From contig NZ_RBXD01000001.1 in NCBI RefSeq assembly GCF_003634825.1, positions 952,501-1,016,500 of the forward strand: a DNA stretch of 64,000 bases, in the 5' to 3' direction. This DNA comes from Flavobacterium sp. 123 (lineage in GTDB: Bacteria > Bacteroidota > Bacteroidia > Flavobacteriales > Flavobacteriaceae). Below are positions 8,984 through 17,141 of this stretch, in pieces (position 1 is the first letter of the stretch; each line of letters starts with the position of its first letter). Below the pieces are notes generated by a model that was not told the origin of the DNA, did not search any database, and was given only the letters and a program-made list of their open reading frames with translations. Made by a program: the position numbers and the translations under genes.

Positions 8984-9070
8984 GGTAAAATAGTATTTGT
9001 AATTCTAGGCAAACTCTTAAATAAAAGTCAATTTTTATACATTTTATAAAGAAAAGTGAACAAGAATAAC

Positions 9071-10093
9071 TTAAAACAAGCCACCTTGAATATTGGTTTT
9101 TATTTTTCCTAAATGTCTATATGCCTTATCCGTAACTTCTCTACCTCTTGGCGTACGCATGATGAATCCTTCTTGAATAAGAAACGGTTCATAAACTTCT
9201 TCAATGGTTTCACTACTTTCAGATACTGCTGTTGCTAATGTTGACAATCCAACTGGTCCACCTTTAAACTTATCGATAATTGTATTAAGAATTTTATTAT
9301 CCATTTCATCAAGTCCATGAGCATCCACATTAAGCGCTTTAAGAGCATATTTAGCAATTTCTATATCAATTGTTCCATTACCTTTAATTTGAGCAAAATC
9401 ACGTACCCTACGCAATAAAGCATTAGCAATACGAGGCGTGCCTCTACTTCTACCGGCAATTTCAATAGCAGCATCCAAAGAAATTGGCATTTTTAATATT
9501 GATGCACTTCGTTCAACTATTGAGGTAAGGAGTTCAGTTGTATAGTATTGAAGGCGTGAAGAAATTCCAAAACGTGCTCTCATAGGAGCTGTTAATAAAC
9601 CTGAACGTGTTGTTGCGCCAATTAAAGTAAAAGGATTTAAATTGATTTGGACAGTTCTGGCATTAGGCCCAGATTCTATCATAATATCAATTTTAAAATC
9701 TTCCATTGCAGAATATAAATATTCTTCAACTATGGGACTCAAACGATGAATCTCATCAATAAACAAAACATCGCGTTCTTCTAAATTTGTCAATAAACCA
9801 GCTAAATCTCCAGGTTTGTCCAAAACAGGACCTGAGGTTATCTTAATACCAACTTGTAATTCATTAGCTAAAATGTTAGCCAAAGTAGTTTTCCCCAAGC
9901 CAGGAGGCCCATGAAAAAGGGTATGATCTAAAGCTTCATTTCTTTGATTAGCTGCTTGAACAAAAACTTTTAAATTTTCAAGTATTTGGTCTTGTCCTGC
10001 AAAATCATCAAAAGAAAGAGGTCTCAATCTTTTTTCGAGATCTAATTCTTCCGAATTAAATCCTTTGGTTGTGGGGTCTAAATTTTCATTCAT
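9071..10093 (-). CDS. ruvB: Holliday junction branch-migration ATPase RuvB
   Basis: RuvB is the hexameric AAA+ motor that drives branch migration of Holliday junctions with RuvA during recombination and repair. The 340 residues contain Walker A GPPGLGKT (about 62-69), Walker B/DEIH (about 113-116), sensor 1 GATTRSG, the arginine-finger region APMRARFG, and a C-terminal winged-helix domain with [12 protein letters not shown]. The length is typical. It stands alone here, without ruvA or ruvC beside it. Its ATG is only 4 nt after a good -7 box, so the mRNA may have almost no leader. A second in-frame ATG overlaps at 10089. Confidence 0.98.
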   Translation of the reverse strand: MNENLDPTTKGFNSEELDLEKRLRPLSFDDFAGQDQILENLKVFVQAANQRNEALDHTLFHGPPGLGKTTLANILANELQVGIKITSGPVLDKPGDLAGLLTNLEERDVLFIDEIHRLSPIVEEYLYSAMEDFKIDIMIESGPNARTVQINLNPFTLIGATTRSGLLTAPMRARFGISSRLQYYTTELLTSIVERSASILKMPISLDAAIEIAGRSRGTPRIANALLRRVRDFAQIKGNGTIDIEIAKYALKALNVDAHGLDEMDNKILNTIIDKFKGGPVGLSTLATAVSESSETIEEVYEPFLIQEGFIMRTPRGREVTDKAYRHLGKIKTNIQGGLF

Positions 10094-10097
10094 TTAA

Positions 10098-10105
10098 CAA
10101 AGATA
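10098..10105 (-). promoter_or_regulatory. -7 promoter box of ruvB
   Basis: On the minus strand this reads TATCTTTG, a full match to TAnnTTTG. It ends 4 nt before the ruvB ATG at 10093, so transcription should begin at or next to the start codon. No good -33 box is seen. Confidence 0.6.
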
Positions 10106-10170
10106 AAGAAACTAATGAGTTGCATGAAATACATCAGGCGAGATTATTAAAATAAAAGTCTAAACTCAAA

Positions 10171-10221
10171 TATATAAAAACAAAAAACCCCTACTAATGT
10201 AGAGGTTTTTGTTTTTATATA
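10171..10221 (-). terminator. Long palindromic terminator after the act-cox operon
   Basis: Bases 10171-10194 and 10199-10221 pair over about 22 bp with one bulge and one mismatch around a 4-nt loop. Both outer arms are A/T runs, so it can work in both directions. It begins 3 nt after the coxA stop and separates that operon from ruvB. Confidence 0.88.
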
Positions 10222-10224
10222 TTT

Positions 10225-12021
10225 TTAGTGATGTAAAACAACTTCACCTGGCTTCATTGGAACATTTTGAGGAACAAAATCATCTTCATGTTCAGGATTG
10301 CTGTAATCATAAGGCCAACGATGTACTTCTGGTATTTCACCTGGCCAGTTACCATGCATATGTTCTACAGGAGCAGTCCACTCTAAAGTATTCGATCTCC
10401 ATGGATTTTGAACAGATTTTTTACCGTAGAAAATACTACTAAAGAAGTTGTATAAGAAAACCAATTGAAAAGCACCTCCGATTAATGCAAAAGTAGTTAT
10501 AAGTACATTTACATTTTGTAAATCGTCGAACAATGGAAAGTTTGTATTTGTATAATAACGTCTTGGTAATCCAGCTAATCCAATAAAGTGCATTGGGAAA
10601 AATACTCCATAAGCACAAACTGCAGTTACCCAAAAGTGAATATAACCTAAGTTTTTGTTTAACATTCTTCCAAACATTCTTGGAAACCAATGATAAATAC
10701 CTGCAAACATTCCATAAAGAGCTGAGATACCCATTACTAAGTGGAAGTGAGCTACAACAAAGTAAGTATCATGAACATTAATATCCAAAGTACTATCTCC
10801 AAGAATAATTCCAGTTAAACCTCCAGTAATGAAAGTAGAAACTAAACCAATAGAAAATAACATTGCAGGATTTAATTGTAAATTACCTTTCCAAAGTGTT
10901 GTGATATAGTTAAATGCTTTTACAGCAGAAGGAATTGCAATCAATAAAGTTGTGAATGTAAATACCGATCCTAAGAATGGGTTCATACCTGAAATAAACA
11001 TGTGGTGACCCCAAACTATAGTTGATAAAAATGCAATAGCTAAAATTGACATAATCATTGCTCTGTAACCAAAAATTGGTTTACGAGAGTTAGTTGCAAT
11101 AATTTCAGATGTAATTCCTAAAGCAGGCAATAATACGATATATACCTCAGGATGACCTAAGAACCAGAATAAGTGCTCAAACAATACTGGAGAACCACCT
11201 TGATAATGTAAAACTTCACCAGCAATATAAATATCAGAAAGGAAAAAAGATGTTCCAAAACTTCTATCAAAAATTAATAATAAAGCTGCAGATAATAATA
11301 CTGGAAATGAAACTATACCAATAATAGCAGTTACAAAGAAAGCCCAAATAGTAAGTGGCAATCTTGTCATAGTCATTCCTTTGGTTCTAAGATTGATTAC
11401 TGTAACAACATAATTTAAAGATCCCATTAATGAAGAAGCAATAAATATAGCCATAGAAACTAACCAAAGTGTCATACCCATTCCTGACCCAGGAATTGCT
11501 TGTGGTAAAGCTGATAATGGAGGATATATAGTCCATCCTGCTGATGCTGGTCCAGCTTCAACAAATAATGAACAAACCATAATAACACTAGATAAAAAGA
11601 ATAACCAGTATGAAATCATGTTCATAAATCCAGAAGCCATATCTCTAGCCCCAATTTGAAGGGGAATAAGTAAATTACTAAAAGTACCACTTAATCCTGC
11701 CGTCAAAACAAAGAAAACCATTATAGTTCCGTGAATTGTAACAAGAGCTAAATAAATATCATTTGCCATTACTCCATCAGGAGCAAACTTATCACCTAAT
11801 AAAATATTGAATATTTTAAAAGACTCTTCAGGCCAAGCCAACTGCATTCTAAAAAGCATAGACATACCTACACCAATAATACCCATAATAATACCTGTAA
11901 TCAAGTATTGTTTGGCAATCATTTTGTGATCTATACTAAAAATATATTTAGTAATAAATGTGTCTTTATGATGATGTTCGTGTTCGTGATCGTGTCCGTG
12001 ATCGTGACCTTCTGCTGACAT
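10225..12021 (-). CDS. coxA: Cytochrome c oxidase subunit I (aa3 type)
   Basis: This inner-membrane catalytic subunit reduces oxygen to water at a haem a3/CuB centre and pumps protons. The 598 residues have about 12 or more hydrophobic helices. Visible motifs are FWFLGHPEVYIVLLP (CuB His and the cross-linked Tyr region), WGHHMFISG (two CuB His), and VHDTYFVVAHFHLVMG (haem ligands). The first 20 residues are very rich in His (GHDHGHDHEHEHHHKD), which is not part of the catalytic core. It is the last gene of the act-cox operon, 29 nt after coxB, and is followed directly by a terminator. This order matches the operon for the alternative complex III-aa3 supercomplex known from Flavobacterium johnsoniae. 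Confidence 0.97.
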   Translation of the reverse strand: MSAEGHDHGHDHEHEHHHKDTFITKYIFSIDHKMIAKQYLITGIIMGIIGVGMSMLFRMQLAWPEESFKIFNILLGDKFAPDGVMANDIYLALVTIHGTIMVFFVLTAGLSGTFSNLLIPLQIGARDMASGFMNMISYWLFFLSSVIMVCSLFVEAGPASAGWTIYPPLSALPQAIPGSGMGMTLWLVSMAIFIASSLMGSLNYVVTVINLRTKGMTMTRLPLTIWAFFVTAIIGIVSFPVLLSAALLLIFDRSFGTSFFLSDIYIAGEVLHYQGGSPVLFEHLFWFLGHPEVYIVLLPALGITSEIIATNSRKPIFGYRAMIMSILAIAFLSTIVWGHHMFISGMNPFLGSVFTFTTLLIAIPSAVKAFNYITTLWKGNLQLNPAMLFSIGLVSTFITGGLTGIILGDSTLDINVHDTYFVVAHFHLVMGISALYGMFAGIYHWFPRMFGRMLNKNLGYIHFWVTAVCAYGVFFPMHFIGLAGLPRRYYTNTNFPLFDDLQNVNVLITTFALIGGAFQLVFLYNFFSSIFYGKKSVQNPWRSNTLEWTAPVEHMHGNWPGEIPEVHRWPYDYSNPEHEDDFVPQNVPMKPGEVVLHH

Positions 12022-12050
12022 ATATGTTTACTTTAAATTTTCTTAATTAA

Positions 12051-13211
12051 TTATTTCATTGCTATTTTAACAACAGCTGCTGTATCATTTGTTTTAGTAG
12101 AATCAGTAGTTGCAGGTGCGCCATCAACAGGAGCAGGAGCCGCAGCAGTTTTAATTTCGTCTACCAAAGAAACTTGTTCGCTTAACCATTTTTTGTAGTC
12201 TTCTGGTGTATCAACAACTACTTTCATTTGCATGTTGTAATGTGACGCTCCACAAATTTTATTACAAAGTAATAAGTAATCGAAAGTATAAGGATCAAGT
12301 GCTGGCTGACCTTTTGCTACAAGTTCAATACTCTTTTTAGCTCTTATTGCATTAATATTAGCTACTTTTTCAACCATGTATGGTAACTCTCTATATTCTG
12401 CAGAAGTATAAATTGGCACAAAAGCAAATTCAGTAACCATACCTGGAACACAATTCATTTGAGCTCTAAAATAAGGCATATAAGCAGAGTGCAATACATC
12501 TTGAGAACGCATTTTGAAATGAATTTTTTTACCTTTAGGTATGTGTAATTCTGTTACAACAAAATCATCTTGTGCATTTTTATCAGACATATCAACACCA
12601 ACAGAATTAGCTCCTTCAATAAATCTAACATTAGCTTTTCCTAAAACATTATCTTGACCTGAATATCTAGCTTTCCAGTTGAACTGTTGTGCATATAATT
12701 CAATTACAATAGTATCTTCATCTTCATCAACAAACATAATATTATTCCAAGCATATAAACCATACAAAATCAATCCTGCCAAAACAACAGCTGGAATAAC
12801 ACTCCATATAGCTTCTAACTTATTGTTGTCAGCAAAATATAATGCTTTCTGATCTTTTTTCCCTCTGTATTTGAAAGCAAAAAAGTGCAATAAAACTTGT
12901 GTAATAGCTTGAACAGTAAAAATCAAAATCCAAGTTATATTCATCAAATTATCAACATCAGCTCCGTGTTCTGAAGCTGGCGTATGAAGCACTAAAGAAC
13001 CCCATCTAAACAAAGAATAAATTGAAAAGATGTATATAAAAGCTAAGAAACCAAACATCAAATAACCTTGAACGTTATTATCATTATCTGTAGCTATTTG
13101 AGAATTGTCCGAATCAGATACTCCTACTTGAGTAAGATCGAAAATTTTCGTCAATTGCCATAAAGCAACAGCCAATAAAACTAAAACTATAATTACCAAC
13201 AAACTTGTCAT
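12051..13211 (-). CDS. coxB: Cytochrome c oxidase subunit II (CuA)
   Basis: This subunit accepts electrons into the binuclear CuA centre and passes them to subunit I. The 386 residues begin with one hydrophobic segment, followed after a charged loop by two transmembrane helices (about 50-70 and 90-115), then a soluble cupredoxin domain. The CuA ligands are seen in CNKICGASHYNM near residue 325, with the upstream His in VLHSAYMP. The C-terminal tail is Ala/Pro/Thr-rich and probably flexible. It lies 19 nt after actF and 29 nt before coxA. It is longer than many subunit II proteins because of the extra N-terminal hydrophobic part and the tail. Confidence 0.96.
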   Translation of the reverse strand: MTSLLVIIVLVLLAVALWQLTKIFDLTQVGVSDSDNSQIATDNDNNVQGYLMFGFLAFIYIFSIYSLFRWGSLVLHTPASEHGADVDNLMNITWILIFTVQAITQVLLHFFAFKYRGKKDQKALYFADNNKLEAIWSVIPAVVLAGLILYGLYAWNNIMFVDEDEDTIVIELYAQQFNWKARYSGQDNVLGKANVRFIEGANSVGVDMSDKNAQDDFVVTELHIPKGKKIHFKMRSQDVLHSAYMPYFRAQMNCVPGMVTEFAFVPIYTSAEYRELPYMVEKVANINAIRAKKSIELVAKGQPALDPYTFDYLLLCNKICGASHYNMQMKVVVDTPEDYKKWLSEQVSLVDEIKTAAAPAPVDGAPATTDSTKTNDTAAVVKIAMK

Positions 13212-13230
13212 CTGTTTATTTCTTTAAATA

Positions 13231-14601
13231 TTAATAATGAAAATGTTTACTTTCTTCAATAAATGGATTTCTTTTCGGCAACAATGGTGCTTTTGATAAA
13301 GCAGTGAAAACAACAAAAATAAATAATCCGAAGAAGAAAAGAACTGAAGCTATTTCTGACACACCGATGAACCATTGATCTCCAACTGTTCCTGGCATAA
13401 TCATATTAAAGAAGTCAATATAATGACCTAATAAAATTACTGTTCCAGCCATAACAAGTATCCATGTAATTCTTTTAAAATCAGTATTAATTAAAATTAA
13501 CAATGGGAAAAGAAAATTCATAACTACAGCTCCAAAGAATGGAAGATTGTATACTTGTATTCTAGTAATAAAATAAGTTACCTCTTCAGGTATATTTGCA
13601 TACCAAATTAACATGAATTGAGAGAACCATAAGTAAGTCCAGAATACACTAATACCAAACATAAATTTAGCTAAATCATGAATGTGACTTGTATTAACAT
13701 GCTCTAAATACCCTTTAGATTTCAAGTATAAAGTAACCATTGCTATTACAGTGATACCGCTTACAAAGAAACTTGCAAAAACATACCATCCAAACAATGT
13801 ACTAAACCAGTGTGGATCAATTGACATAATCCAGTCCCATGACATAATTGACTCAGACACAATAAAGAACACTAAAAATCCTGCAGATATTTTGAAATTC
13901 TTTTTATAAAAATCATCGTTTGTAGACTCATCTTGAGCTAAACAGTTTTTTCTAGAGAAATAACGGTATAAATTCCATCCCAATAAAAACACAGCAGCTC
14001 TTACAATCCAAAATGGAAAGTTTAAATACCCTGCTTTACCTGCAATTATTTCGTCATAATTAGCACTTTTAGGATCAGTAACACCTTCTCCTAACCATAC
14101 AAATATATGATTGAAATGTAATCCACATAAAACTAATAATATAAAGAACAAAACAGATCCTACTGGCAAGTAAGATGTGATTCCTTGCATAACTCTAAAC
14201 AAAACAGGAGACCAACCAGCTTGTGCTACTTGTTGTATAGCATAAAATGCTAAAACACCCATAGAGATTAATAAAAAGAAAATACAAGCAACATACAATG
14301 CAGACCAAGGTTTGTTTTGTAATTGGTGTAAAACATGATTTAAGTGTTCTTCATGTTCAGCAGCTTCTTTAGCTACAACAGCTGCATCAGCATGCTCTTC
14401 TGAAGCAACATTTGCTTCGTGAGAAGATTTAGATTCTTCATGCTTAGCAACACCATGAGAACCATGACTATCAGCAGCAAGTATCTTTTCAACTTCTTGA
14501 ATATCTTTAGGTGCAGTTAAAAAACCATATCCAATTCCTAAAAGACCTACAGCCATTAAGATGAATGAAAAAGTTTTTAATTTACTTGAAAATGTATACA
14601 T
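13231..14601 (-). CDS. actF: Alternative complex III membrane subunit ActF
   Basis: ActF is a multi-helix inner-membrane subunit of quinol:cytochrome c oxidoreductase (alternative complex III), related to NrfD/ActC. I place the start at ATG 14601 (MYTFSSKLKTFSF); a longer frame from TTG 14628 would abut the actE stop and adds nine unlikely residues. After the first helix there is a loop of about 75 residues rich in His, Glu, Ala and Ser (about 30-110) that faces one side of the membrane, then about nine more helices. It is encoded directly after actE and before coxB, consistent with a joint complex of ACIII and aa3 oxidase. Confidence 0.92.
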   Translation of the reverse strand: MYTFSSKLKTFSFILMAVGLLGIGYGFLTAPKDIQEVEKILAADSHGSHGVAKHEESKSSHEANVASEEHADAAVVAKEAAEHEEHLNHVLHQLQNKPWSALYVACIFFLLISMGVLAFYAIQQVAQAGWSPVLFRVMQGITSYLPVGSVLFFILLVLCGLHFNHIFVWLGEGVTDPKSANYDEIIAGKAGYLNFPFWIVRAAVFLLGWNLYRYFSRKNCLAQDESTNDDFYKKNFKISAGFLVFFIVSESIMSWDWIMSIDPHWFSTLFGWYVFASFFVSGITVIAMVTLYLKSKGYLEHVNTSHIHDLAKFMFGISVFWTYLWFSQFMLIWYANIPEEVTYFITRIQVYNLPFFGAVVMNFLFPLLILINTDFKRITWILVMAGTVILLGHYIDFFNMIMPGTVGDQWFIGVSEIASVLFFFGLFIFVVFTALSKAPLLPKRNPFIEESKHFHY

Positions 14602-14628
14602 ATCTATTACGATCAGTTTGTTCAACAA

Positions 14629-15174
14629 TTATAATTGGCTTTTTAGTTTTAGAACATAGTCAGCAACTAACCAGCGTTCATGGGCACTTAATTGATTAGC
14701 ATGTGAACCCATTGCATTCAAACCATAAGTTATCACATGAAAAACACTTCCTTCAGTAATAGCTCTGTCAGCATAACTAGGTACACCAAGAAATTTTTCT
14801 CTTTCTACTAATTTTCCTTTACCATTACCAGCAGCACCATGGCAACTAATACAATAAATTTCAAAAAGTTCTTTTCCTTTACCAGAATTTCTTTCAATAG
14901 AATCCAAAGGTGATTTTAGATTTGCTTTCGCTAAATCATAACCAGCGGTTGTATTTTCATATTCATAAGGTTCAAAACCTCTATTGATGGTTCCAGGAAC
15001 AGGAAGTTGACCTTCTTTACCATTTTTAAACGCATCAGATTCAGAGTACGTTTCATAACCTACAGATTCGTACATGTTTGGAAAATACTGATAGTTTGGC
15101 TGTGTCTTATCATGACAAGACGAAACTAAAACGGTAAAACCAAATAAAAGTGTTATTTTATATATCCTTTTCAT
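14629..15174 (-). CDS. actE: Monohaem cytochrome c lipoprotein ActE
   Basis: ActE is the monohaem cytochrome c of alternative complex III and passes electrons towards the oxidase. The 181 residues open with a lipoprotein signal (lipobox VSSC, Cys20), so it is anchored to the outer face of the inner membrane. The haem site is CISCHG at about 112-117, and the distal Met is probably in NAMGSHANQL. Length and position between actD and actF fit the family. The stop lies 27 nt before the actF ATG. Confidence 0.94.
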   Translation of the reverse strand: MKRIYKITLLFGFTVLVSSCHDKTQPNYQYFPNMYESVGYETYSESDAFKNGKEGQLPVPGTINRGFEPYEYENTTAGYDLAKANLKSPLDSIERNSGKGKELFEIYCISCHGAAGNGKGKLVEREKFLGVPSYADRAITEGSVFHVITYGLNAMGSHANQLSAHERWLVADYVLKLKSQL

Positions 15175-15182
15175 AGCTATGA

Positions 15183-15707
15183 TTACTGCTTTTCTATTAC
15201 TTTAACTTCAACTGCTCCTGTAGTTTTGAAAAAAGAAACTAATTCTTCTTCATTTTCATTTACAGCAACTTCCATCAAAAAATGATCATCTGTTGTTCTT
15301 ACGTCTGGATTTTCAGCTTCTTTAAACGGCCATAATCTACTTCTCATATAAAAAGTAATAACCATTAAGTGAGCTGCAAAAAATACCGTTTCTTCAAACA
15401 TAATTGGAACAAATGCAGGCATGTTTTCAATATAACTAAAACTTGGTTTACCACCAATATCTTGAGGCCAATCTTGAATCATGATGTAATTCATCATCCA
15501 AGTTCCAAAAGATATACCACATATCCCGTATAAAAAGGCGCAAATGGCTAATCGTGTTGGGGCAATTCCCATAGCTTTATCCAATCCGTGAACCGGGAAA
15601 GGAGTAAAAACTTCTTCAATATGATAATGAGCTGCACGCGTTTTTTTAACAGCATCCATCAATATATCATCGTCATTATAAATGGCGTATATTACTTTAT
15701 TACTCAT
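15183..15707 (-). CDS. actD: Alternative complex III subunit ActD (DUF3341)
   Basis: ActD is a small inner-membrane subunit with no cofactor. The 174 residues have a soluble N-terminal part (about 1-55) followed by two transmembrane helices (about 60-80 and 110-130) and a soluble tail, as in the DUF3341 family. PFPVHGLDKAMG is the usual conserved motif before the first helix. The start codon overlaps the end of actC by 8 nt, which implies translational coupling. It is probably structural within the complex. Confidence 0.94.
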   Translation of the reverse strand: MSNKVIYAIYNDDDILMDAVKKTRAAHYHIEEVFTPFPVHGLDKAMGIAPTRLAICAFLYGICGISFGTWMMNYIMIQDWPQDIGGKPSFSYIENMPAFVPIMFEETVFFAAHLMVITFYMRSRLWPFKEAENPDVRTTDDHFLMEVAVNENEEELVSFFKTTGAVEVKVIEKQ

Positions 15708-17103
15708 GATGTGAATCTTTATTTGCTTCTCTTTCTCTTTTGTAATTATCTCCTGTTCCTTTCAATATTGTTTTTACCTCTGCTTGAGCTATCACAGGGA
15801 AAGTTCTAGAGTATAACAAAAACAACACAAAGAAGAAACCTATTGTTCCAATAAAAATTCCTATGTCAACAAATGTAGGAGAAAACATTGTCCATGAAGA
15901 TGGAAGGTAATCTCTATGTAATGATGTTACAATAATTACAAACCTTTCAAACCACATTCCAATGTTTACAACAATTGAAATTATAAAAGAGAACATGATA
16001 CTTGTTCTTAATTTTTTAAACCACATGAATTGAGGAGAGAACACATTACAAGTCATCATTGACCAATAAGCCCACCAGTAAGGTCCTGTTGCTCTATTCA
16101 AAAACGCATATTGTTCATATTCAACTCCAGAATACCATGCAACAAATAGTTCTGTTATATAGGCAACCCCAACAATAGAACCTGTAATCATGATAACAAT
16201 ATTCATCAACTCAATGTGTTGAATTGTAATATAAGCTTCAAGATTAGAAACTTTTCTCATAATGATAAGCAAAGTATTTACCATCGCAAATCCGGAGAAA
16301 ACCGCTCCAGCAACGAAGTATGGAGGAAAAATTGTAGTGTGCCATCCTGGAATAACCGAAGTAGCAAAGTCCATAGATACAATAGTATGTACTGAAAGTA
16401 CAAGTGGAGTAGCCAATCCTGCAAGTACCAAAGATACCTCCTCAAAACGTTGCCAATCTTTAGCTCTACCGCTCCATCCAAAACTTAATATAGAATATAC
16501 TCTTTTATTAAAAGGAGTTATAGCTCTATCACGTAACATTGCAAAATCAGGCAATAAACCAGTCCACCAGAATACTAATGAAACTGAAAGATAAGTTGAA
16601 ATTGCAAATACGTCCCAAAGTAATGGCGAGTTAAAGTTTACCCATAAAGAACCAAATTGGTTCGGAATTGGCAAAACCCAATATGCTAACCATGGACGTC
16701 CCATGTGAATGATTGGAAATAAACCTGCTTGAATTACAGAGAAAATAGTCATTGCTTCCGCAGAACGGTTAATGGCCATTCTCCAACGTTGACGGAAAAG
16801 TAATAATACTGCAGAAATTAATGTTCCTGCGTGACCGATACCTACCCACCAAACGAAGTTAGTGATATCCCAAGCCCATCCAACAGTTTTATTTAATCCC
16901 CATGTTCCGATACCTGTAGACACGGTGTAAATTATACAGCCTAATCCCCAAAGGAAAGCTGTTAATGCGATTGAAAACACAATCCACCAATGTTTATTTG
17001 CTTTACCTTCAACAGGTGCAGCTACATCTACTGTTACGTCGTGATATGATTTATCACCTATAACTAAAGGTTTTCTAATGGTTGCTTCGTAGTGAGACGA
17101 CAT
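15700..17103 (-). CDS. actC: Alternative complex III quinol-binding subunit ActC (NrfD/PsrC-like)
   Basis: ActC is a polytopic inner-membrane protein of the NrfD/PsrC family that forms the quinol-oxidation site of alternative complex III. The 467 residues have about ten transmembrane helices. Conserved family stretches are NFVWWVGIGHAGTLISA, RQRWRMAINRSAEAMT and the following IHMGRPWLAYW, which hold the His and Asp/Glu residues near the quinol pocket. It follows actB by 38 nt and overlaps actD by 8 nt. Confidence 0.95.
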   Translation of the reverse strand: MSSHYEATIRKPLVIGDKSYHDVTVDVAAPVEGKANKHWWIVFSIALTAFLWGLGCIIYTVSTGIGTWGLNKTVGWAWDITNFVWWVGIGHAGTLISAVLLLFRQRWRMAINRSAEAMTIFSVIQAGLFPIIHMGRPWLAYWVLPIPNQFGSLWVNFNSPLLWDVFAISTYLSVSLVFWWTGLLPDFAMLRDRAITPFNKRVYSILSFGWSGRAKDWQRFEEVSLVLAGLATPLVLSVHTIVSMDFATSVIPGWHTTIFPPYFVAGAVFSGFAMVNTLLIIMRKVSNLEAYITIQHIELMNIVIMITGSIVGVAYITELFVAWYSGVEYEQYAFLNRATGPYWWAYWSMMTCNVFSPQFMWFKKLRTSIMFSFIISIVVNIGMWFERFVIIVTSLHRDYLPSSWTMFSPTFVDIGIFIGTIGFFFVLFLLYSRTFPVIAQAEVKTILKGTGDNYKREREANKDSHHE

Positions 17104-17141
17104 AATCCTTTATCTTGTTTCTTATTAATTATTTTTTTGTA

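Noticed and set aside
14602..14628. actF start at TTG 14628
   Set aside because: It directly abuts the actE stop and adds nine residues; ATG 14601 fits better.
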